Below are positions 37,200 through 48,827 of a DNA stretch of 64,000 nucleotides, one piece after another. Origin of the DNA: Davidsoniella eucalypti (Eukaryota; Ascomycota; Sordariomycetes; Microascales; Ceratocystidaceae); the NCBI GenBank assembly GCA_004009845.1, contig RMBW01000009.1, positions 496,001-560,000 of the forward strand. The letters are read 5' to 3'. The notes under the pieces were generated by a model. That model worked only from the letters and a program-made list of their open reading frames with translations. It was not told the DNA's origin and ran no database searches. Position 1 is the stretch's first letter. Every line of letters starts with the position of its first letter. A program made the position numbers and the translations under genes.

Positions 37200-37433
37200 A
37201 CCAGCGGCTTGGGGCTTTGGTTTTTTCTTCTTTTCCGGGGGGGGGGGAGACACTGAACCAGGACTAGGTTCGCCTTGTTCAAGGGCAGTTGGCGCTGCAG
37301 AGTCGGTGTGTTTGATGTCTTCAGCCTCGAGATGCCTCAACCCAGCCAAAGGAACAACACCCCCTGCGCTAGATTGGAAGAACGTGGTGTTTTTGGTAGA
37401 TTTCTGCGTCTATGAACGGGATGCTGGATTCAT
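37200..37433 (-). other. Possible 5' exon of the bZIP gene, with an early in-frame stop
   Basis: On the minus strand, an ATG at 37433 opens a frame that meets TAG after seven codons (37410-37412). It then stays open for 70 more codons of coding-like, Pro/Lys-rich sequence to a perfect GTAAGT donor (intron starting at 37199). Splicing to the TTCTAG acceptor (intron 37043-37199) would join it in frame to the bZIP protein through nine extra codons before the Met at 37015. The seven-codon piece could instead be an upstream ORF, and the rest a non-coding leader exon. An 11-base G run (37237-37247) lies inside it. Confidence 0.3.
37237..37247 (+). repeat. G11 homopolymer
   Basis: Eleven consecutive G on the + strand, encoding a Pro run in the minus-strand frame of the candidate bZIP exon. 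Such a run is prone to replication slippage and to sequencing or assembly error. Confidence 0.9.
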
Positions 37434-37816
37434 AACAGAGAGACGTGCTTTTGGAAAACGCAAAAGATAAGAATGGAAAGGAGTTGAGTAGCGTCGGGAG
37501 AAACTGTGATCAGCTACACAAGGTTCCTATGTTCCAATCTTATAACTGCAAGTTGGGCATCAACGGCAGCACGAGATGACGTGGGGGGTAGACTATTCTC
37601 ATATACGTTTCAGCAGCTAAGCTGTTGACAAGCCACGTAGAGGGCGATGAGCTAATACGTGATAGTAGGTCACTGTCTAAATGGCGTCGTTAGTAAATGT
37701 ATGACCGATATGACCACGACCTGTGTGGCCATCCAACGACACTTTGCAAGATCCCAGTGCAGCAGCAGGCGCCTGTACACGCTCATGCTTCCTCGGTCAG
37801 AAGATAGAAGGCAGAG

Positions 37817-38610
37817 TCAACTCCAAGACCCAGCACAGTAATCTTTGCATGTGTCGCTATTTCTGCCAAGGCGGTGATGAGCTGTTGACAGCTCACTGCG
37901 GTGTCTGGCCTGTTTGCTGTCGGCAATAAGGCAGCAACAGTTAGTGTAGGCATAGTGTCCTGCCACAGAGCTCTAGGCCAAAGGAATATATTAGAGTCAG
38001 GCGGAGACTCATACACGACATCGATCACGAAGCGAGTCTACCAGGCAGTCGCGGATACATTCCGGAGCTCAAAGGACCAGGAAGCCGGTGTGCTTCAGGG
38101 CCAGGATGGATGGGAGATAAAGAGAGCGTTGCCCGTGCTACTTACAGTTGGTTAGCGGCAGCTATGGGATCGCTAGGCTGGCGTTGCAGTTGTGCTATGG
38201 CAGACGAACGATGCCAGATGGCGTGCAGGTGGAGGGTAGCAACTACAGGCACCAGAACGGCACAGAGTTCTATCGCGAGGGTATCTTTTAGACGGCTGGC
38301 TGTATCGAGAAGACCTGAGCGATGGAATCTAGGCAGAAACCAAGACAGACGTATCACGGGATGCCGAGAGGAGCTCCTGAGACGACAACAGGCGGAGGGA
38401 TGGGATGATGGAACACCGATGACGGCAGATGGGCGATAGCGTGCTCGAGGGGTATTCCTGCCGGCGATGGTTGGAGCCGAACATAGATGGAGAGCCAACA
38501 GAAGCCCGAGGAGGAAGTGTGAATGTGCCTGTGGATGACGAAGCTGGCGAGGGTACTGGTGAGGAAGAAGGCGAGGATGATGGTCTGGATGGCAAGTATG
38601 AAGACGATAG
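37817..38610 (-). other. Uncertain split locus, possibly encoding a small membrane protein
   Basis: The minus strand carries coding-like pieces in different frames. At about 38600-38340 a frame encodes a clear hydrophobic helix (IVFILAIQTIILAFFLTS) but follows ATG-ACA-ATA directly by a TAA stop. Further on, another frame encodes LAIELCAVLVPVVATLHL and ends at a perfect GTAAGT donor (intron 37917-38145, with a CACTAACTG branch and CGACAG acceptor). A last exon at 37817-37916 then reads in phase to a TGA. The splice signals are good, but I could not build one intact protein with a start codon, so the locus may be mis-modelled, need another exon, or be a pseudogene. The antisense frame is acid-rich, the expected mirror of a hydrophobic helix. 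Confidence 0.3.
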
Positions 38611-41600
38611 AGCGTTATATTGTCATCTCTGTCCGCCTCTTTAAATAGGCACTGCCGGAACGATGGAAAAATAAAAGCAAAAATAATATGTAGTATGAAT
38701 CATAGCAGCAGGAAAGCTAACGATACAAAGGTAAAAAAGAATAAAGAAAACGAAAGTATAACCAGGTGTATCTTGATTTACATATGTCGAAAATGGCCCA
38801 ACTATAAATGCTGCAATATATCGATAGAGTCACGCCCCCTCCCTTCCATCACATCAACTCCTTTTATTCTCTGCTAAAGCAAAGCCATGATAGCTTTTCT
38901 TATTAGCCTTTTCGCTACTCTCTTTATAACTGATGTGATATAGAGCAAATACCAGAAGGATAAACAGGCTATCACACCAACACGGAACGCCATCACAAGA
39001 TAACGTAAAATGGGTACTTACACAGACTATATTACTAAAAGATGGAAGAGCAAAAGAAGAGGAAAAAACGAGCTCCTACGCCGTGGAAAAAATAAAATAA
39101 AAATAACAATAATAAACTGGAAATAGGAGTACTATGCTTGCTAGCAGGGTTCTGTCTATGGCATAACTGATGCTTCGCTATAGCACAGCAGATCGAAGTT
39201 CTATGAACAAGTCATTGTGATGTCTGTGCAGTCCACAAAGGATAAAAAGGATGGTGAAACTTGGTAGATCTGGATAAAATCTTTATGTAAAATTAAGCAT
39301 AATAGTCCAGCTTTAGTTTGCAACAAAGCCTAATCTTGGTACATTGTTGATATCTTGTGTAGAGCTTTTAGGGCAACTAGATAAACAGTCTTGGCACATG
39401 ACTGTAACCAACTGACGGATCAGGGTTTAGTAATAGAAATACAAGTAACCGCAGCATTGGTCATATTTCATTTTCCTCTTCGAGTATAATCTGAAAACCA
39501 ACCCACAACTAACTAAGGTCACCCCGTGTGCCAGAGTCTGTCGATACCACACATGCCTCTGTATGAGTATGTACAGAACCCTCTTTGGCTTTTCATCGAG
39601 TGCCGAGACATCGAAACTGATCCCCATTCACGGAGCCGTGAGCTCGATACTGTAACCTTATTCATTGCGTTGGTTTTATCTTGGATGACGATGGCAAACC
39701 GCTTGGACGAAGCAAACAAAGGCGTGGGACGGGCATTACAGCCAGCTCACAGCCTCCAGTTGTTTTGTGCTATAGCATATTTGCATCAAAGCATACAGAT
39801 AGTTGTTTATCAGGTACAGCAACTCAAAAGCTCTGATCAAGGTGCTACTTGGCTATTAGCGTACCAAACAGCCAGGATCAATAGGGATAGGAATGAATAC
39901 TTGACACTAACACACTTGCAAAAATACACAGATTTAGAAAAATAAATAAAAATAAAAGAGGCTGCATTTTCAACGTCATGTTGCATGAGGCTATCTATAA
40001 TCCCGGTCTTGTATAGCAGGGCACATCAATGGCACATTTATCGTCATTTACCATTTGACTGAAGCCGATAACATTTCGGTAATTCTCACACAGCATGATA
40101 TAGCACTGTCACCTTTTCTTGCTGCCGAATCGCAATGCTTTTGCTGATAGCGTCCCGGAAAACGGCATGGGCAAGGGCTGGATGAATGACGGCATCACAG
40201 CCTCTTGGTCGTCTCAGAGCGGGGGTTATTCTGTGCTTCTTTAGCATATATAATAGCCTTTTGCCGGATTGAGACCTACGTAGAGAATGGTCATGTGAAT
40301 AATATATCGTTCGGTACCAAGGGAACCACTTCAAGCTGCTTGCTGCCCAAATCCAACATCACATATGAAGAGAGAAAGCGAATTCCATTGCAATCCATGA
40401 TACCCATCAAGTTTGCAATCGATAAGGCTGTATCAGCTATTCCACATGCGTGTGCTTGAGTTTCGTCACATGGCCTCTCTAGCAAAAGGCGGCTGCTACA
40501 GGAAGACTTGGAACCCGTCGACATCTTGGTTGTCTCTGCAAGTGGTGCCCAACACGCCACAACCACGGTATTGTCTTGGTGTGGCGAGTTTCCTAGTCGA
40601 CAAGACTACTCGCAGAATGTTGTACATGTACGATGTATACCTCCATGCATGTATAGATATGTGGTGCAGCACCCCATGTATTGGGTCGATACCTTCCACA
40701 CTGATTGCATATGGATATATTACAGGTCAAGTCATGTAGAGCCCTATACACTCCCAGTCATGCATTTAGGTTTTCGCTGGAAAAATTTTCACATGCAAGT
40801 AATATGTGGCTGTTACAACAGACATATCAAGTACAGCAGTAATCGATGGATACCATTACACGAGAGACCAACGGCACTACTCAGATGGAAATCTAGAACA
40901 TGCCATTGTTGGGCGTTGTATGGCAATATCAAAGATAGTTATATGATAATAAACACTACTTATCACGGCTCTCGGGGGCCCATCCTTCATATTTAGGCGG
41001 AGACTGGCATATCCAATACCCAACAAATATTGACCATCATGTCTGTATGTAGCCGGTCTCATTAGCGCTATATTCATGAAATGCGCTGGTTTCCCGGCCG
41101 ATCTACAAGACAAAAACAAGAATATATTTCCTCGAATCAGGGTTTGTTTGTGTCAATGACATCATGTCATGTTCTTAGAATGAACAGTCGAGTTAGGCTA
41201 CAAACGCCAATTTGAGCCTAACAGTGAAGCGATATTCCAGATTCCCGTGACTGAACTTGGCTCGGGTTTCACTTGTACATGTATGTACCAGATAACGGAT
41301 CAAGAGGTATAACAGATCCTAATAGAGGGGTTTTTTGGACATGCATGTGCTAAGATTATGTACTGAGACATGCCCTTTGCCATCCTTTTAAAACGGAAAA
41401 GTACAAATATCGAGTAAATTAAGAAAAATAAAAAAAATATATACTTTCAAGTTAAATATCCAACCAGTGCTACATATACTTTATCTGACGCGAATTACAA
41501 TCTACGGAACTACCGCCTGCTTTTTCTTTCTTCAGAAGCAAAACAAGAACATGGAGTTATGATAGGACCGTCCTGATATCGTTCGGAAAGTATATAATTT

Positions 41601-44600
41601 AACATCTTTCAGCTAACAATCTTTGTCCTCCAACCCCTTTACCATTTGGCAGATACATGGATCGTTCTTAAAACCATCAACTTAAACCCTTAGATCTTCC
41701 TATATACATTCCTTCATAAATAGGTGATTGGGCTGAAATCAAGTATTTCTTCCTCGTGCTGTCTAGTGAAAATACATGATTGTAAAAAAAAGAAAAGAAA
41801 CTAAACTCGACTAATTACTGTCGTTTTCCGACGATAAATCTACAAAGAGCCTAAAATTCATGCCTAATGTAACGGAACGACGATTTAAAAAATGGGGGTT
41901 TTTATTTTTTTTATTTTTACAAATATAAACTTGCTAAATGCACATTCCAAAAATAAAAGAAAAATGAAAAGGCCTAAAATTAACCCTAAGAAACAGCATG
42001 ATGGCAGCCGACTAGTTGAACAAATCGGTAATTTACGGGAAAACCCTAACAACCGCGTAGTTGTAGTTATTCAAAAGAAACGTGGTCTTACAATGTCCTA
42101 CCTAAACCACCAAGATCGTACGACGCCGGATTGGATAGCGGAATCTTTAAAGTCCTCCGCCAGACAAACCCAATAACTTTGTATGTTAGCCCCGAAGAAC
42201 TAGTGGTCCATACCTCCACTAAGAGCAACAAGATTCCCCGCGGGGTCGGGCAATCCGGAACCTTTAAAGAGGCTGCCCGCCGAGCGTGAGCGAAGAGAGG
42301 GCTCAAGGCTTCACGGAACGGTGTATCGAAGACGACAAATGCTGAAAAAGAAAACGAAGCATTAGGGATACGTGCTGGCCGCTCTTGAAAATCGTCTTTA
42401 AACGGAAGAGGTACTCGAACTCAAAGGTAGAAGGTTGGGCCCTTGTCTTTTTGTTTTATTCTTATACATGGAATCCCTTGGATACCGACAAGGCCACGGT
42501 GTTTTGACAGACCGTCCAAACTCGTCGGTTATGGTGAGTGTTGCTCGGGTCAAAACTGCGGCGAATGGTGTTTTTACGGGAAACATGGAACCAAACTTTG
42601 GCTAGAACTATATAATAACAACAGATAAGCCCGTTGTGGCACAGCTGGGTTTCGGGTACATGTCTGAGCCGAGAATGGCACTTCTGACAATGTAGAGAAG
42701 ACAGTTGTTGTGTTTGCATGGCGGTAGATTAGCTGTAGAAGATAGGGCGGCTGGGAATTTGTGTTGTACGTTACTTGAGATAAACCAAGTGTACGGGCAA
42801 CCTTGTCGGACTAGTCTGGAGGGGGAGATGAAATTACATAAACGTCGTTCTTTGGTGTAGTTGTGTTCTGAGCTAAGGCATTTCGGGTGCCATGTGCGGG
42901 ATACATACTTACATATGTACTTATGCACGCCATAATGTACGGTGGCAAAATACCCACGCGCTGTTCTTACTTGATATCAACCAGAGAGTTCTAGAACGAG
43001 GCGAAAAAACTCCGACTAAAACGGCAAAGTAATTTACAAATGGGAACCAATCAAGAAAGATTGGACGCCCGTTGTTTTTATACCCATTTACGTCTACTGT
43101 AATTTCATTTCTAATTTGTGGCATAATGCCAACTCCATATTCGTGACTTTACAATAACAATGTGAGTGTGTAATTCATAATAGGGCCAAGAAGCCCTGCT
43201 TACTTATTGTCACTATATTCCTCAGCCCGTGTCCCTTTAGCGCCCGTCAATGCCGTACTTGCTATTATTACACTCAAGCCAGCTAGCTGATGCTTGCCTA
43301 TAAAGGCACGGGGCGTTCATTCCCGAGTACTTTGTATATCGAGCAGTGCCGCACACTAAGCCGAGCCAGCCATGGCTGGAATACAAGGCCTTTCTTTTCC
43401 CAGCTTGGCGAATAAGCTGCACTAAACCAGGCCTATAAAATGCATCTCATTAGGCTAAAACAGGAAAAGGAAGAATATCAATAGGCCAAAGACGGAAAAC
43501 AAATCGGGGAATGTTTTATTTTTTTTATTCATTGATTTATATGCACGCTGACGTAGCAAGCCAAGTACGTCTGTGCGCATGTTATTTCCATGGCCTCGGT
43601 GCTGGTTTTGTTTATACAAGTCATAAAAGAACGGTTTCTGTGCCGTGTTCGAAACTTAAGCAAGCTATAGCCAGTTATTGGGTACTGAACATCAATTAAT
43701 AACCTGGACATAATTCATTTATACACAGCAAGGATCATAATGACGATGTCCCAGTCCAGTGCAACGACATGGCAATATCCCGCCAGGTATTGCTGTGACT
43801 AGCTGCAAAACATAGAGTATTACTACATAAACGTCTTCTCCTAATATGAGGGCGATGAAGATGAAGATGAAGGGATGCTCCCTATATCCGTCCCATATAT
43901 CTTGTACTACATAAAACGCGAGCCTATACGGCAATTTCCTCTGAACTGGTGTGATGGGCATTGACTTTGTGCAAACTTTCACAAGCTACGGACTATACAA
44001 CGCATGTATATAATGAAAAAGGGATCTGCTACAGTATATGCTAAAGTCATCCCGTAAGACAATCAAATATATGAGAAGCACATTGACTTGCAGAGACCAA
44101 TATTCTCTTTTCTCTCGTTTTTGATAGCACGGGAATCGCAAAACCCCTGATATCGTCTCTCGTTTCCTGTAGTGATGAAAATGATATTTAGGGCTAGCTA
44201 TACTATATTAGGGCGACAATCTCATTACAATCATTTCAAAATTGCTATGCTGACATGGACATGGGACTGAAATTATTTCTCCTACCAATCACTACTTATG
44301 GTGTTCGGGGTGACGTGGTAATCAATTGCTATATAAATACCAGAGACACAAAATTCATGTTTGGGCTTGGAAGGCCTCATACTTTTGATTTAACACAAAC
44401 ATGAATGCATGATCTCAACGGTTCAGAAATGAACAAACCAACTTAGGAATCTTACGTAAACTACTGCAAGACATCCAAGCCCATCACGGTCCGGATAACA
44501 AGGATGCTATAAGTTGCATCTTTATCAAGATACAGTTGACTTCATGTCAGTATCACATCTGGATCCCCCAGTAACATTGTTTGCAGCATGTGTGAAATTG

Positions 44601-47600
44601 AAATTGAAGCTGAAAATCACTGCTCTCCTAGAATGAAATCAGGCTGTGCCAGCGAGTACAGTAAGATTCTACGAGAATATTGACAAATATAGATGTACTT
44701 TGTAACATCGTGGAACTTGAGTGTAATCTAAGTGTTTATTTCTACGAACAGCTGTTGTTTGCCCGTTTGAAGAGTTGTCCTGAATTACACTGTATATCGA
44801 CGGAGAATTTTACAGGCAAAGTCAAACATGACTGAAACTTTGGGCACCAAGAAAGGTACAATTTATTTTAATAATCCATTTTTGTATTATGCCTATGAAA
44901 GTAGGACGATAAATCATGCAGGACAATTACGCTATTCTTAATGAACGACATGACGTGATAACACATAGATCTTCATGAACTGCAGAGAAATTTGAGAAAA
45001 TAGGAACGGCTAGCGTGAGCAGCAAAATATGGTATTAGGCGAGAGATCTTGGTACCATGGGTGCTGGATAAAGCAATTTACTTTGATAGGGCTACCGCTT
45101 TTTGTTTATCTTTCTGGAGATAGTGTACGTATTACTTGAAACATGTTCTTTGTGTCTTTTTGCATGTTACTTGTGTAAGAGAGCTGCAAGTCATAGATAT
45201 TGAAGATGATGCGGGGTGCATTTCTCCGGCAGTTTCAGATATCTGTTCAGATATGATGCCCTCCTGACCAGACACAGATACGCACTATTGCCTGCTTGGA
45301 TTCCTGACGAGTACAGAGAGCCGTCATCTCCAATGTCCAGCGAAACGGATAATCGTCGTTTATTTTCTTTTTCGTTTTGGGTCATTTTTAGGTATCGATG
45401 CACGTAAGAAACCCGCTGATGTCAACCAGGGAATCACGAGAAGCCACTAACTAGATTCCAGAAATACATTGTGTTCACACCGCTCATCATACATACATCA
45501 TTTCCAGATTCAAGCGGTGAAGCCCACTTACATGTATATATGTATGTATGTACATGGTATCAGGACTGGGGGGTGTATCAAAAATGTATGTCAACTTGAA
45601 GTTTTAACATTCTACAACCTCAAATTAATATACACACAGTCGAAAGAATGTAGTGGGCAAGGCTGGCTAGGCTAGTAGGTATCGGCAACTTGGCATATCA
45701 CGTATAGCATGATCTGACCCCAAAGATGGTAATTTGGAAGTGGGAAGCGATGAACAGTAAGAGAACTGAGAAGCAGCTTCTGAATATAGTGATCATACAC
45801 TGGAAACTAGATCTTGAATATTCAAAGACAAAACAAACAGACATGACAAGATAGAGAGCATGGACTTGTATATCTTGGATAGCAACATACATTCATATGC
45901 ATCTACCGGTCTGCCAGTAGCATAAAACATACGCTTTTCCTCTCCCAAGGCCTTGCCAACTCCGGCATATATTCTACTATTACGCTTCGAGTGTCGTCTG
46001 ATCTACGTACTATCTTTATAGAAACAGAGGGAAACGTTTCTGCCCCTGGCCTGTGGCAATCATGCTATGGTAACTAGTCATGGATGAGTTTAGTACTCTT
46101 TCCCATTTGTCAGATATGTATCACTCGTAAACGGTTAACATTCTGTTCTATTTCTCGCAACGATAATTCGAAACAATAATGCTACTGTACTGTAGAAAAT
46201 ACAAAAAAAAAAAAGAATGTAAAGTATATATATCTCTCTCAACGCAAGCAAAAGGGGGTTTGGTGCGAGCAACTACTGTTCTTCTCAAACAAACTACTAT
46301 TAACCCCATATAGAGATAAATTGCTGATCATTTGAACTTAATACCAGTACCATGAATCGAATCCCTTATGCTCAATGACGAAATATGTCTCGGGAATGAA
46401 AATGTCACCTAACCTTCTACTACAGGTAGTTAACATCTTTTTTTTTTGAGGCAACCCCAGTCTTTCTTTTCCCTTGAAACCGAAGAAATAAGGCGCATTG
46501 AGATGGCGTAGATACTGAAGTCAAGTATGCTTACCTCAATGCCTACACATCTATACAGTTCAAGGCTGCTATTGGATGTTCTCTGATTAGTGATATTATT
46601 GACTCCTGCTCGGTAGAATCAAGTAGAATCATGTCCGAATAGAGCATATGCTGCCTTGCGTGAAAAGGAAGGTACCCCTTTCTAGTTATAGATATCATAG
46701 CCTAATCACCACGTTTTCAGTTATGATAACATACAGTACATACAGAGGCTAGTATGTAGAACGCTATTAGCGTACATGCCTGGGTGCCCGTCTTTTCATG
46801 ACCATATGATGACAATGTACAGATATAGTGTAGACACGTTTTTGTTCATGGAATCTTTCGGGGAAAAAAGCCAATCTGCGACTCACATGTCGTCACATCC
46901 ACTAGCAGGTTTTGATGTATAACTGGCCAGCAAAAGGCTCCCCACTCACACTAAGATAACGAGCTGTGAAGGTGTTGTAAGGTACAGTGATGGAAACAGA
47001 CGATGTACGTTTGTATATTCCTTGGGATCAGGATGAAAGAAAGGAAGCATATATATATATGGCTACCCCAAATATATCAGAAAGGTTCTGATGTTTCTGA
47101 GCATCACGAGATTAGGTTTTTCTTTGGGTTTCAAGCCGCTATCGGTGCTATGGGATAGGCGGAAACCAAACTATCATGACACTGTGTTTTAGGTGTCGTA
47201 TTAGGCCGCTTCAGTTGGACGGTCATCCCTTTTTTTTTTTTCTTCTCTGACGTGATGACGCATTTGTAGCGAGAGATCACATTTCAATAGTCGGACGCCA
47301 GGATTCAAATCGTCGTAAGAGGTCTTCCCAGCTGAGAAAGCATTACTAGCAGTTATTTGCGAGTGATCTGTTGTCATTCGCCTCTGCTCTGGGTACTGTA
47401 CATGCCGTATCTGTACACACTTAAGCGAACGCGTTGTATACATATGTATATATAGAACATTGCCAGTATTCTATGTACGAAACGTGCGGTTAAGTCGTAG
47501 TAGAACATGCAGATATGCAGAAAATACCTAGTCGAGGGTGACTACACCTAAGTCTCTGTCGACAGCTGTCCCTATCCAACCCATATGCACATAATGCTGT

Positions 47601-47900
47601 AAAGTAACCGTAACTATGTGGATCGTATCTAGTCTGCACTTTTTGTCCAACATATACAGACAGTTTGCGAAACTTGTTCATGGGCCATGTCTTGAATTAA
47701 TCGGCTGTCAAGAAACGGAACGTGTATAACTACCCATTTCACATAGTTACACAATTCTTTATAAATGTACCCGGCCATGTTTATCATATATCACTGACTG
47801 GACATACGATGAATCCGGATTGAGCATCCACGGAATTATCTAGTTTCCCGTTTAGACAGCCCTCCCGATCAAGATCGTCATGGCTGCCGGTAAGATTTTG
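38611..47900. other. Large region without recognisable genes (first part)
   Basis: About 9 kb of mostly AT-rich DNA. Open frames of up to about 160 codons occur (39526-39945, 40508-40996), but they have odd composition, no family resemblance and overlapping frames of equal quality on the other strand. A Lys/Arg/Asn-rich frame of 94 codons lies at 41892-42176. Simple TACATA/TATGTA repeats are scattered (41276, 45535). I recognised no transposon protein, long terminal repeat, tRNA or rRNA. Confidence 0.5.
41892..42176 (+). other. Small open frame of unknown status
   Basis: A 94-codon frame whose last 60 codons look more protein-like than their surroundings (DGSRLVEQIGNLRENPNNRV, then VVIQKKRG), with a GC-richer stretch continuing to about 42310. 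I recognise no family, see no splice signals linking it to anything, and cannot exclude chance or a relic of a larger gene. Confidence 0.15.
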
Positions 47901-48010
47901 TTTTCTTTTGTTTGTCAACACGAAGGCCGCTTCTGGGCTCGTGTCACGACCATGTTATAGTGCGCAGGGAAAACCCGCTAGCATGAGAAGAAAAGAGAGA
48001 GACAACATAA

Positions 48011-48039
48011 GACTGTGGCTGCTATAGCCAGCCACAGTC
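48011..48039. repeat. Inverted repeat, 10-bp arms with self-complementary loop
   Basis: Arms GACTGTGGCT and AGCCACAGTC are perfect complements separated by GCTATAGCC, whose first eight bases are themselves palindromic. The whole can fold as a nearly continuous stem of about 14 pairs with one bulged base. Confidence 0.8.
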
Positions 48040-48784
48040 GGCTGTGTTCGGACGCCTCGACGAACTATGCCTCGGTGTGCGGGACACAGCGAAGTGTCAA
48101 TACGCTTTGTTTTTTCGTTTCCAAGGACGGGGTCTTTGTCCACCTTGCGAGGAGTCCCGGAAGGCCCAGACTTGGGGTCTGCCTTGCTGCGGTGTTTACT
48201 TTGTAGACGGGGTCGTCGTACTTGATAGGCTGCTTCGTAAATACTCTCAATGGACCCTGGGGCTTGGCTTGGTTGTATTATTGAGGCCTACACGTTAAGT
48301 GCGTGGCAAATGAACTCTCACTTTGTCACTACAGCAATAGTTGGAGGGCTGAACGGACACAATATACTCCGGGCGCCAAAAAAACATTTGGCCAAAATAC
48401 GGAGAAAGTGTGACTATGGCTGCTGCACTATAATACGCTGTGTATACATTAGTCCACAACTATCTACGTATGACAGGTATATAACGAGTCTTGACGAGTT
48501 GTTAGGGCATGTCATTTATACCTGGATACGATAGTAAGCGCGACTTTGGATGTTTGATTGGGTGCCATCTGCTCAAGGTTGTTTTTTTAATATCAACACC
48601 TTTGTTTGCTGACAAGTAAATCGCAGTGAAACTTGGAGGTATATGAAGAGAGTAATCTGCCGGGCTGACAGCTGAAATTGAGGGTATTGTCAATCAGCGA
48701 AGCCACGGCCTTTATATCGAGTGAAGCGATGTCTTTTTGCTATCACGAAACGCCCATTGAGACGATCCTGATACAACCCATTCA

Positions 48785-48827
48785 CAAGCATCGTCGTTGG
48801 CGGATGTCTGGTCCTCGACGATGCTTG
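48785..48827. repeat. Inverted repeat, perfect 12-bp arms
   Basis: Arms CAAGCATCGTCG (48785-48796) and CGACGATGCTTG (48816-48827) are perfect reverse complements around a 19-base loop. Function unknown; it could be a hairpin in a transcript or a relic of a small element. Confidence 0.85.

Noticed and set aside
37644..37653. Exact GCGATGAGCT (PAC-type ribosome-biogenesis element)
   Set aside because: No ribosome-assembly gene starts next to it; a 10-base match is plausible by chance in 64 kb.
39526..39945. 139-codon + strand frame
   Set aside because: No family resemblance and a competing frame on the other strand; insufficient to call a gene.
40508..40996. 162-codon + strand frame
   Set aside because: Composition rich in Cys, His, Tyr and Trp with no domain, and no splice or start-context support; likely chance.
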